Of a DNA stretch of 60,460 nucleotides, positions 1 through 6,273 are shown piece by piece. Both the position numbers and the translations under genes were made by a program. Source of the DNA: JAAYGT01 sp050252075. Its GTDB lineage: Bacteria > Pseudomonadota > Gammaproteobacteria > Burkholderiales > Burkholderiaceae_B. A model generated the notes under the pieces. The model was not told the origin of the DNA and ran no database searches. It saw nothing but the letters and a program-made list of their open reading frames with translations. The stretch's first letter is position 1; every line of letters begins with the position of its first letter. The stretch is taken from assembly GCA_050252075.1 (NCBI GenBank), contig JBFWLP010000005.1, positions 1 through 60,460 of the forward strand, in the 5' to 3' direction.

Positions 1-62
1 CCGGCTTCCACCCGCTTAAGCGCTTCCATGATCTGACTGTCTGTGAATCTCGACCGCTTCAT
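1..62 (-). CDS. IS3-family transposase OrfA, N-terminal fragment cut by the contig end
   Basis: OrfA is the DNA-binding helix-turn-helix half of the two-frame IS3-family transposase. The visible 20 residues start MKRSRFTDSQIMEALKRVEA, which is the standard N-terminus of this OrfA type. A GAGGAG ribosome-binding site lies about 9 bases upstream of the ATG at 62-60. The rest of OrfA and all of OrfB would lie off the left edge. The gene points away from livM, out of the window. Family assignment is firm; the subgroup cannot be decided from 20 residues. Confidence 0.85.
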   Translation of the reverse strand, partial: MKRSRFTDSQIMEALKRVEA

Positions 63-118
63 CTTGTAGAACTCCTCAATGAGAAAATTCTACTTCTGAA
101 CGCACCGCTTTTGCGGGG
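1..118 (-). mobile_element. End of an IS3-family insertion sequence interrupting livM
   Basis: The first 62 bases encode, on the minus strand, the N-terminus of an IS3-family OrfA transposase, and bases 63 to about 118 are its leader and terminal region. The livM reading frame stops matching its family at about base 125 and runs into this sequence, ending at a stop at 90-92. The boundary is placed only to within about 15 bases because the other end of the element, and so the inverted repeats and target duplication, lie outside the window. A multicopy IS at a contig end is a common cause of assembly breaks. Confidence 0.75.
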
Positions 119-872
119 GGATTACCGTGGGGTCGACAATAGACAAATGGAAAACGAAAAACCCGCCGGCGATTGCCGATAACGCAGCGGACACACCGAA
201 GGCAAACAATTTGTAATGCAGGGTATTGATGCCCTGACTTTGCGCCAGAGGCTCATTATGTTTGATCGCCACCAGCGCCCGGCCAATGCGCGAATTGACA
301 AGACGGTAGACGCCCGCCAGCGCCGCCACGGTGAACACAAGAATAAAGGCATACGATACCTGGGGGTCTGCCGAACTAAAGGTACCCATGCCGGGCAGGG
401 AAATCTGCAGCGCAGGCAACCCCGGTATTCCCATGGGGCCACGGGTCAGGTCAACCCAGTCGCGGGCGATCAGTTGCAACAGCAAGGCAAAGCTGAGCGT
501 CACAATGACAAAGGAATGGCGAGATAGCCGAAGCGCCGCAAACCCTACCACCAGCGACACCACGGCGGCAACCAGGGCACCGGCCAAAAGACCCAGCCAG
601 GGGGACATCCCCAGATCGACCGTCAGCAAGGCACTGGTATACCCGCCCAGCCCCCAGAACGCCACCTGTGCAAATGACAGCAAGCCCGTGTAACCGTAAA
701 TAAGGTTCAGACCGGTGGCCAGCACCATGAACGACAACGCCTGAATGGCAATCGTGACCACGAAGTCGCCGGGAGCAAAGAACGGCAACAGCGCCAGCGC
801 CGCGAACAGCAGCATCCCCGCCCGGGTGAGTTGCTTCAGGCCTTCCGGCGTACGCATCAAAGCGGCGATCAT
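90..872 (-). pseudogene. livM: LivM-type branched-chain amino acid ABC permease, C-terminus lost to IS insertion
   Basis: LivM is one of the two inner-membrane permeases of LIV-type ABC importers. About 250 residues of real LivM remain: several hydrophobic segments from the N-terminus on, and a Y-G-Y-T-G-L-L-S-F-A-Q motif typical of the family. Family members are usually about 320-350 residues, so roughly the last 70-90 are missing; the final residues before the stop at 90 are encoded by the IS. The start is set at the ATG at 872, which overlaps the livH stop as ATGA, because the longer open frame to 1142 is antisense-like sequence inside livH. The ATPase genes livG and livF are not in the window. 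The transporter is probably inactive unless another LivM substitutes, or unless the junction is an assembly artefact. Confidence 0.85.
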
Positions 873-1750
873 ACGCGTACCCCCCGCCCGAACAGCCCCA
901 GGGGCCTGAAGATCAGAATCAGTATCATCAGGATGAAAGCAATAGCGTCTTGCAGCACCGTCGAGCCCAAACCCCCGGCAAAGCTTTCCATCACGCCGAT
1001 CAGTAACGCCGCCAGCGCAGCACCGGGAATATTTCCCAACCCACCGATGATCACAATGGCAAACGCCTTGAATACAAAACTCAAGCCCATTAACGGATGC
1101 ACGGAATACACCGGCGCCAGCGCCGCTCCCGCCACCCCGCACAGGGCGGCACCGATAATTACGGCCAGACGTGCAACATTCCGGGGCTGGATGCCCACCA
1201 TGAACGCCGCTTCGCGGTTCTGGGCCAAGGCGCGCATTGACTTGCCATGCCGGGTGTGCTGCAACAGCAGGTAGCAGCCCAGTATGGAAACGGCGGCCAG
1301 ACCCAGCGCGAGCAGGCGCAGCACACTCACTCTAAGGTCGCCGATAATCAGGCTGCTGAAGCCATATTCCGTATCGACGATCTTGGGCGTGGCGGAAAAG
1401 AAATACAGGGCGCCATTTTGCAAGATCATGGCGATTCCCATGGTCAATAAGATTCCGCGCTGGAAATCATGCTCTTTCAGCGTTGACAGCAAACCATCGT
1501 AAAGAAACCAGCCCACGCACCCCACCATCACAATGGCAAAGGCAATCGCGGTCCAATAGTTCATTCCCAGATGGCCAATGCCAAACCAGGCGGCAAACCC
1601 GCCGATCATGTACAACTCGCCGTGCGCGAAGTTGACAATTTCAAGGACACCGAAAATCAGCGACAACCCCACGGCGATCAGGGCATAGATCGCCCCAAGC
1701 ACAATGCCGTTGATCAGCAACTGGAAAAACAGCGTTGCATCCATATTCAC
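869..1750 (-). CDS. livH: LivH-type branched-chain amino acid ABC transporter permease
   Basis: A 293-residue inner-membrane permease of the LIV (hydrophobic amino acid) ABC importer family, partner of LivM. It shows the family pattern of about eight hydrophobic segments, the N-terminal N-G-I-V-L-G-A-I-Y-A-L segment, the G-L-S-L-I-F-G-V-L-x-x-V-N-F-A-H-G-E motif near residues 27-45, and a late I-I-G-G-L-G-N-I-P-G-A loop that contacts the ATPase. Length is normal. It lies 57 bases after livK, with an intrinsic terminator between them, and overlaps the livM start by four bases. The substrate is not fixed by sequence: this family also carries aromatic acids, amides and urea. Confidence 0.93.
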   Translation of the reverse strand: MNMDATLFFQLLINGIVLGAIYALIAVGLSLIFGVLEIVNFAHGELYMIGGFAAWFGIGHLGMNYWTAIAFAIVMVGCVGWFLYDGLLSTLKEHDFQRGILLTMGIAMILQNGALYFFSATPKIVDTEYGFSSLIIGDLRVSVLRLLALGLAAVSILGCYLLLQHTRHGKSMRALAQNREAAFMVGIQPRNVARLAVIIGAALCGVAGAALAPVYSVHPLMGLSFVFKAFAIVIIGGLGNIPGAALAALLIGVMESFAGGLGSTVLQDAIAFILMILILIFRPLGLFGRGVRV

Positions 1751-1753
1751 TCC

Positions 1754-1790
1754 AAATAAAAAGGCGTAACCGGAACGCTCCGGCTACGCC
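1754..1790 (-). terminator. Intrinsic terminator between livK and livH
   Basis: Bases 1763-1774 pair with 1779-1790 (one A/C mismatch, loop of four), and on the minus strand the stem is followed by TTTTTATTT. It sits after the livK stop and before livH, so it should end most livK transcripts while letting some continue into the permease genes. This is a common way to make more binding protein than permease. The plus strand also has a short T-rich run after the stem. Confidence 0.8.
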
Positions 1791-1807
1791 CTTTCTTGCG
1801 CTGACAA

Positions 1808-2962
1808 TCAGGTTCCGTAAAGCCCCACAACCACGACCTCATCGCCGCGAACTTCCAGCACCACGGCGTTGTTGTGCGCATGATTGTGGTCATCAAACGC
1901 AATACGCCCACCCATCATTGACGCGTAATTCGTCTTTTCCAGAGCATCGCGAACCGCCGCCCGATCCGCCTTTCCCGCCCGCGCAATGGCGTCGGCCACT
2001 ACCTTGACCGCCTCGTAGCCGGCAAAACTCTGGTAAATGGGATCTTCACCATTTGCTTTCTTGAAGGCAGCGACAAACTGTTTGTTTTCCGCCGTATCCA
2101 CTGCCGGCGAGTAGGGAAACACGCTGCTGGCGCCATCGATCACGCCGCTGCGAATGACCTTGCTCTGCAGGCCCGAGAGCTCCACCCGGCCCGTCAGGGG
2201 AATCGTCATGCCGAAGCCCTGGTATTGCCGGAAAAAGTTCAACTGATCCGCTGCCAGGGCATACAAGGCAATTGCATCGGGCTTTGCCGAGTTCAGGCGA
2301 GTCAGCAGCGTGTTGAAGTCTTGCGTTCCCTGGACGAAAAAGTCTTTGGAAACCACCTCGATACCCTTTGCCTTCAGCGCTGCCTCGAGCATCTGGGCGC
2401 CGCCACGACCATAATCGGTATCTTCACCTACCACCGCGATCTTCTTGAATGTGTTCTTCTTTTCAAGATAAGAAGCCAGTGCTACCGCCAGACCCTGATC
2501 GGTGGGGTTGGTTTGAAATGTCCACTCATTACCGCCGACACCCGCTTTTTCCGAGATGGATTTGGCGGTTGACACATTGACCAGCAGGGGCATTTTGGCG
2601 CGTTCAACCTGGGGCATCAGGGCCAGAGTCACTGAACTGCACATGGCTCCCACCAGGCCGACCACCGACGAATTATCCAGCAAGCGTGAAACGCTGGACA
2701 CACCCTCGGACGGGTTGCAGCGATTATCCTCGGCTTCGAGTTTCAAGGGGCGACCCAACACGCCACCGGCCGCGTTGATCTGTTCGATCGCCAGCTCGGC
2801 CCCTTTCTTTTCATGCTGCCCAAGATATGCCGCCCCACCGGTTAGCGGTGTGGACATACCAATAATGATCGGTTCGCCACTTGCTTTTGCCAGTGCCGTT
2901 CCCGAGAAGGCCGAAAAGGCCAATGCACCCATCGCGAGCGCCAAACGAGTCCCCAAAACCAT
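1808..2962 (-). CDS. livK: LivK-type periplasmic substrate-binding protein of the ABC importer
   Basis: A 384-residue periplasmic binding protein (type I fold, Peripla_BP_6 family) that captures the substrate for the LivHM permeases. Residues 1-25 form a Sec signal peptide with cleavage after an A-L-A site. The mature start I-I-I-G-M-S-T-P-L-T-G and the later G-x-Y-x-x-V pattern (F-A-G-Y-E-A-V) are typical. An AGGAGA ribosome-binding site precedes the ATG. It is the first gene of the operon, followed by a terminator and then livH. The ligand could be leucine/isoleucine/valine or another small carboxylate or amide; sequence alone does not decide. Confidence 0.92.
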   Translation of the reverse strand: MVLGTRLALAMGALAFSAFSGTALAKASGEPIIIGMSTPLTGGAAYLGQHEKKGAELAIEQINAAGGVLGRPLKLEAEDNRCNPSEGVSSVSRLLDNSSVVGLVGAMCSSVTLALMPQVERAKMPLLVNVSTAKSISEKAGVGGNEWTFQTNPTDQGLAVALASYLEKKNTFKKIAVVGEDTDYGRGGAQMLEAALKAKGIEVVSKDFFVQGTQDFNTLLTRLNSAKPDAIALYALAADQLNFFRQYQGFGMTIPLTGRVELSGLQSKVIRSGVIDGASSVFPYSPAVDTAENKQFVAAFKKANGEDPIYQSFAGYEAVKVVADAIARAGKADRAAVRDALEKTNYASMMGGRIAFDDHNHAHNNAVVLEVRGDEVVVVGLYGT

Positions 2963-3216
2963 GTTGTTCTCCTGTTTCTGTAAAAACTCTGGACTGCGCT
3001 ACTTTTATGCTTGCTATTGCTGTTGAGCTCAGTTCATTGAATCTGAATTATGCGGACGACGTGAAGGGTAAACAAGTTAGAAAAACAGCAAAACATATTA
3101 GAAACCCTAATACTTAGGATAAAAATATATCGTCTGGATGAGGGAAATATCGGTTAAAAACAGAAGTGGCTTGCGCGTAAAATGGCCGCCACAACAAAGA
3201 ATCAAGGAGTAGTACA
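2963..3216. promoter_or_regulatory. AT-rich divergent promoter region between livK and carbonic anhydrase
   Basis: This 254-base gap is clearly AT-richer than its surroundings and must hold the promoters of livK (leftward) and the carbonic anhydrase gene (rightward). A short dyad, CCTAA-TAC-TTAGG, is at 3106-3118, and TTAGAAA occurs twice (about 3077 and 3098). They could be regulator half-sites but are too short to assign. No clear -35/-10 pair was identified with confidence. Confidence 0.45.
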
Positions 3217-3858
3217 TTGTTTCCAGAACGACTGACTCGCGGCTACCAATCCTTCCTCAGCGGACGCCTGGCACACGAACGCAAGCGCTATGAAGATCTG
3301 GCCCGGAACGGCCAGCACCCCGAAATCATGGTGATCGGCTGCGGCGATTCTCGCGTGGCCCCCGAAACCATTTTTGACGTCGGCCCCGGAGAAATCTTTG
3401 TCATCCGGAATATCGCCAACCTGGTGCCTCCATGCGAAACCGACGCTGAACGTTCATTTCACGGCACCAGTGCCGCCATTGAGTTTGCAGTGAATGCACT
3501 CGAAGTGAAACACATCGTGATTCTCGGCCACGCCAGTTGCGGCGGGGTGGCGGCCTACGCCAACAAGGCGGCGCCATTGTCCAAGCGCGATTTCATCGGC
3601 AAATGGATGTCGCAGATCGCACCCGTTCTGGATCGTGTCGGCCCGGCCATCGAAGACCACAAGTCATGGATTCAGCAGGTGGAATGGGGGGTGGTCGAAT
3701 ACAGCCTGAACAATCTGATGACATTCCCGGCAGTACGTGAACGTGTCGCCCAGGGAAAGCTGGCCCTGCACGGTGCCTACTTTGGGGTTGCCACCGGCGT
3801 GCTGTTTGTACGTGACTCGCACACCGGCAAGTTTCAGCCCTACAACGACGCCCCCTGA
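3217..3858 (+). CDS. Beta-class carbonic anhydrase
   Basis: A 213-residue enzyme that interconverts CO2 and bicarbonate with zinc. The zinc ligands and catalytic pair are visible: C42, D44 and R46 in the C-G-D-S-R motif, then H105 and C108 in H-A-S-C-G-G. Length is normal for the beta class. The start is an unusual TTG at 3217, chosen because an AAGGAG ribosome-binding site (3204-3209) sits 7 bases upstream and the N-terminus M-F-P-E-R-L matches the family. The last 19 bases overlap the convergent hydrolase gene. Likely role: supplying bicarbonate for carboxylations in air-level CO2. Confidence 0.95.
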   Translation: MFPERLTRGYQSFLSGRLAHERKRYEDLARNGQHPEIMVIGCGDSRVAPETIFDVGPGEIFVIRNIANLVPPCETDAERSFHGTSAAIEFAVNALEVKHIVILGHASCGGVAAYANKAAPLSKRDFIGKWMSQIAPVLDRVGPAIEDHKSWIQQVEWGVVEYSLNNLMTFPAVRERVAQGKLALHGAYFGVATGVLFVRDSHTGKFQPYNDAP

Positions 3859-4658
3859 ACAGGGTGCTGCCGGCCGATAAAGTCAGTGACCAGGCCGGCA
3901 AATTCCCCGGGGCATTCAAAGGGGGCCAGATGGCCGCTGGCCAGCTCGACGTAGCGGGCGCCGCGGATCGCCGCGGCGAGCTCTTTTGCATGCTCGGCCG
4001 GCACCATGCAATCGTTCTCACAACCAATGACCAAGGTGGGCTGTCCAATAGCCTCCAGGCATCCTCGCACATCCAGGCAGCGATCCAGCTCGATCTGGCG
4101 CGCGATGCCGTCCCAGCTGTTCGACGAGCAAATGGCCTGTATCCACTGCTCAATGTCCTGTGCGCTTAGATTGTTCAGAAACCCCGGCGTGAAACCGGTC
4201 AGAAGAACAAGCCGGGCGAACTGCCGCGGGTCGGTCCGAATCAGGTCAAGCCAAAGCTGCGATTGCAAGGCCAGCCGGCTGTGCCCTCCGTACGCGAAAC
4301 CCGCCAACAGCACCAGCGAACGCACACGCTCGGGGTAGTTGGCGGCAATGTAAACAGCCACGGCAGCGCCCAGCGAATACCCCACCAGATCAAACGAATC
4401 CAGAGTTGCCGCATCGGCCCCCGCAAGCACTTGTTCGGCCAGCTGCTCAACACGCAACGGGCCGCCGTCATCCTGGGTGGCCCCCGCCCCCGAATAATCG
4501 ACGCGAACGACTTTGCGACGTGCGGCAAAATGATCGATCAGGTGATCCCAGTTGCTGTGCAGATCACCCCCCGTTCCGGAAACCAGCACCAGCCCGTCGC
4601 CGTTACCGTCGACCTGGTAGGAAATGCGTGTGCTCCCGCGCTGTACAAAGGTTGCCAT
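3840..4658 (-). CDS. Alpha/beta-fold hydrolase
   Basis: A 272-residue cytoplasmic hydrolase of the alpha/beta superfamily. The catalytic triad is visible: nucleophile S95 in G-Y-S-L-G, D216 in E-N-D-C-M-V-P, and H243 in S-G-H-L-A-P-F. An oxyanion-type S-G-T-G-G loop is near residues 27-31, and N-W follows. It resembles the enol-lactonase/BioH-like group, but the substrate is unknown. It runs toward and overlaps the 3' end of the carbonic anhydrase gene. The upstream region is the long gap before the toxin-antitoxin genes, so it is probably transcribed alone. Confidence 0.85.
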   Translation of the reverse strand: MATFVQRGSTRISYQVDGNGDGLVLVSGTGGDLHSNWDHLIDHFAARRKVVRVDYSGAGATQDDGGPLRVEQLAEQVLAGADAATLDSFDLVGYSLGAAVAVYIAANYPERVRSLVLLAGFAYGGHSRLALQSQLWLDLIRTDPRQFARLVLLTGFTPGFLNNLSAQDIEQWIQAICSSNSWDGIARQIELDRCLDVRGCLEAIGQPTLVIGCENDCMVPAEHAKELAAAIRGARYVELASGHLAPFECPGEFAGLVTDFIGRQHPVQGASL

Positions 4659-5043
4659 GGCCTGTCATCCTGATCCCGTGAATTGAATCACTTTGTAACT
4701 GATCGCGCCGCAAACCGTCAATCACGATCATCCTTGCCCCCCCGAAGCCGGCAAACAAGGCAACAGACGTCGCATAGTACGCACTGAACTTGGACTCCAG
4801 ACCGGCAGCAAGGCCTGAAGAATGTCCAGCTAATTGGGGTCAGTTTACATGGAGGGAAGGGCCCAGGGCGCAGATGCGAAAAACTACAGACCATTCACCA
4901 ATCCGGACTCACATTAGAGCTCTAATTAGAACAATTTAAATAAATTATCGCTCTAATTTGATCGATAGAGTTGGTAGCGTCCTGCTCTGCCGACAGGCGT
5001 GAAAAAGCGTCCTGAAAGTTACATCTTACAGAGGAACGACAAT
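4659..5043. other. Non-coding, partly AT-rich gap upstream of the toxin-antitoxin module
   Basis: No convincing gene lies in this stretch; the longest ATG frames are about 20 codons. It holds the hydrolase promoter, a TTGGGGTCAGTTTACATGG run near 4836-4854, which resembles sequence often seen as remnants of transposable elements, and an AT-rich core (about 4905-4960) with a perfect palindrome and a repeated half-site. Base composition differs from the surrounding genes, which fits acquired or decayed DNA. Confidence 0.5.
4913..4958. repeat. Perfect 14-bp palindrome plus a repeated half-site
   Basis: Bases 4913-4926 read ATTAGAGCTCTAAT, a perfect palindrome. The half GCTCTAATT occurs at 4919-4927 and again at 4950-4958, 31 bases apart or about three helical turns, in very AT-rich DNA. 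This is the layout of a dimeric regulator's operator, yet no regulator gene other than the FitA antitoxin is nearby and FitA has its own palindrome further right. It may be the operator of a lost gene or of the hydrolase. Confidence 0.6.
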
Positions 5044-5091
5044 TTGAGTATTTACGCTCCTTTGTATATCATAGATATCAATGATATCATT
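5044..5091 (+). promoter_or_regulatory. Promoter and operator of the fitAB toxin-antitoxin operon
   Basis: A sigma70-like promoter reads TTGAGT (5044-5049), 17-base spacer, TATCAT (5067-5072). Just downstream, 5080-5091 is the perfect palindrome AATGATATCATT, with an extra GATATC copy at 5074-5079. Antitoxins of the FitA ribbon-helix-helix type bind such inverted repeats and repress their own operon, so this is the expected autoregulatory site. A GGAGG ribosome-binding site follows at 5098-5102. Confidence 0.7.
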
Positions 5092-5110
5092 TTAAGCGGA
5101 GGATATCGAC

Positions 5111-5368
5111 ATGGCTAACGTACAAGTCAGAAACATACCGGAAGACGTACATCGTGCGCTTCGTGTGCGTGCTGCCCTTCATGGCCGTAGTACCGAAGCT
5201 GAAATTCGTTTCATTCTTGAGCAGGCCACCCGGCCAGCGGGAAACGTAAAATTAGGGTCTTTGCTGGCATCCATAGCCCGCGAGGCGGGCGGCATGACCG
5301 AGGAAGAAGCAGAACGGTTCAACCAGTTGCGCGATAAGACACCAGCCGAGCCAATGAGATTTAAATGA
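5111..5368 (+). CDS. fitA: FitA/VapB-type antitoxin (ribbon-helix-helix)
   Basis: An 85-residue antitoxin. Residues 1-40 form a ribbon-helix-helix DNA-binding domain: the beta strand V-Q-V-R-N-I-P, then helices through H-G-R-S-T-E-A-E-I-R, the hallmark of FitA-like antitoxins. The C-terminal half is the toxin-neutralising tail. It should bind the palindrome at 5080-5091 together with FitB and repress the operon. Its stop codon overlaps the toxin start as ATGA, so the two are translationally coupled. The module lies next to a tRNA gene, a common place for acquired DNA. Confidence 0.92.
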   Translation: MANVQVRNIPEDVHRALRVRAALHGRSTEAEIRFILEQATRPAGNVKLGSLLASIAREAGGMTEEEAERFNQLRDKTPAEPMRFK

Positions 5369-5787
5369 TCGTCATTGACACGAACGTCATTTCCGAGCTT
5401 TGGAAGATTGACCCCGACTCAAACGTGCTGGTGTGGATAGACGCCCAGGCCATTGAAACGCTGCACCTGTCAGCCGTGACCGTCGCGGAAGTGCGTTATG
5501 GCCTTGCGACGATGCCCGAGGGCAAGCGCCGCAAAATTTACCAGGAACGAATGGAAACCGAAGTTCTACCGGCGTTCGCTGGTCGCGTGCTGGCTTTCGA
5601 TCTGGAAGCATCCCGGGCCTATGCCTGCCTGATGGCGCGGGCAAGGGTAGAGGGTAAGGCCATAGCCAAGGCAGATGGCTACATTGCCGCCACAGCCGCC
5701 GCGCATGGGCTCAAGGTAGCAACACGCGATACAAGCCCTTTTGAGGCGGCAGGGCTGACGGTCATCAACCCTTGGTACGCAGATTGA
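5365..5787 (+). CDS. fitB: FitB/VapC-type PIN-domain ribonuclease toxin
   Basis: A 140-residue PIN-domain toxin. All four acidic metal-binding residues expected for an active nuclease are present: D5 (I-D-T-N-V-I-S-E), E42 (V-A-E-V-R-Y-G), D104 (K-A-D-G-Y-I-A-A) and D122 (T-R-D-T-S-P-F). Family members cut RNA, often tRNA, when the antitoxin is degraded. The start overlaps the fitA stop by four bases. The toxin appears intact, so the module is probably functional. The RNA target cannot be read from sequence. Confidence 0.92.
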   Translation: MIVIDTNVISELWKIDPDSNVLVWIDAQAIETLHLSAVTVAEVRYGLATMPEGKRRKIYQERMETEVLPAFAGRVLAFDLEASRAYACLMARARVEGKAIAKADGYIAATAAAHGLKVATRDTSPFEAAGLTVINPWYAD

Positions 5788-5823
5788 CATCCTTGGCCCA
5801 GTGCGGTTGGAATGGTGTGATTA

Positions 5824-5912
5824 ACCGTGTCTAGTGAATGTGCCGTCCCCCGATAATGGGGTAGAGCCACCGTGTCTAGTGAATGCGTGTCCCCCGATAA
5901 TGGGGTAGAGCC
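5824..5912. repeat. Two tandem imperfect 45-bp repeats with an internal hairpin
   Basis: Copy 1 is 5824-5868 and copy 2 is 5869-5912. Both begin ACCGTGTCTAGTGAATG and end with CCCCCGATAATGGGGTAGAGCC; they differ only by a small change in the middle. Each copy contains CCCC-GATAAT-GGGG, able to form a small hairpin. They lie between fitB and the 3' end of a tRNA. Several IS families, for example IS21, carry short tandem repeats at their ends, so this may be a leftover IS end, but no transposase remains. Confidence 0.8.
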
Positions 5913-5947
5913 GAAAAACAAAAAGGCCAACCCCGAAGAGTTGGCCT
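5913..5947 (-). terminator. Intrinsic terminator of the CAU tRNA gene
   Basis: On the minus strand AGGCCAAC (5947-5940) pairs with 5931-5924 around a UUCG tetraloop closed by C-G, followed by a T-rich run (TTTTGTTTTT, 5923-5914). It lies about 18 bases after the tRNA CCA end and is a textbook strong terminator. Confidence 0.9.
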
Positions 5948-5964
5948 AAGTGCTTGATATTCCT

Positions 5965-6041
5965 TGGTGGCGCATCCCTGATTCGAACAGGGGACCTGCG
6001 GATTATGATTCCGTCGCTCTAACCGGCTGAGCTAATGCGCC
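5965..6041 (-). tRNA. tRNA with CAU anticodon (elongator Met or Ile2)
   Basis: A full cloverleaf can be drawn on the minus strand. The acceptor stem GGCGCAT (6041-6035) pairs with ATGCGCC (5975-5969). There is a D arm AGCTCAGCCGGTTAGAGC, an anticodon loop ATCATAA with CAU, and a T arm CCCTG-TTCGAAT-CAGGG. Discriminator A is followed by an encoded CCA. The stem is not that of initiator tRNA, which is present at 43093. A CAU anticodon may be elongator methionine or isoleucine-2, whose C34 is changed to lysidine by TilS. The anticodon stem has an A27/C43 mismatch. Sequence alone does not settle which. It has its own promoter and terminator. Confidence 0.93.
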
Positions 6042-6051
6042 AAAGACCGCT

Positions 6052-6080
6052 ACTATAGCAAAGCTTTTTTTTCAATGCAA
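6052..6080 (-). promoter_or_regulatory. Sigma70 promoter of the CAU tRNA gene
   Basis: On the minus strand: -35 TTGCAT (6080-6075), exactly 17 bases, -10 TATAGT (6057-6052), with transcription expected to start just before the mature tRNA 5' end at 6041. Each box is one or two changes from consensus. Spacing to the tRNA fits. Confidence 0.82.
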
Positions 6081-6104
6081 GCAAGGTAGTCAGGGGCACC
6101 ATAC

Positions 6105-6232
6105 ACACAAAGGCCCCGCCTTTTGGCGGGGCCCTACTGCCACACTGGCAGTAAGCACAAACCACGAAGGTTGTGCCAAAGTGCATGCCCTTGAAGGGCA
6201 GCGAACTGTCCTTGGGACAGCGAGTTCAGATT
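6105..6232 (-). ncRNA. Candidate structured RNA: five consecutive hairpins
   Basis: Between the glutamate-synthase-like gene and the tRNA, five short inverted repeats follow one another with almost no unpaired sequence. They are 6112-6120 with 6125-6133 (nine perfect G-C-rich pairs, loop TTTT), 6136-6142 with 6146-6152, 6155-6160 with 6171-6176, 6186-6190 with 6196-6200, and 6206-6211 with 6215-6220. Read on the minus strand the array ends in the strongest stem followed by TTTGTGTG, a weak terminator. This suggests a minus-strand small RNA or a structured 3' end of the upstream gene. No protein frame fits. I do not recognise the family. The strand is inferred. Confidence 0.55.
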
Positions 6233-6273
6233 AAATCCAAACCGTCGCGCCAGAAACTAGTAATAACCCTTAG

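Noticed and set aside
4849..4917. 22-codon ATG frame in the gap before fitA
   Set aside because: Short, no ribosome-binding site beyond chance and no similarity recognised.
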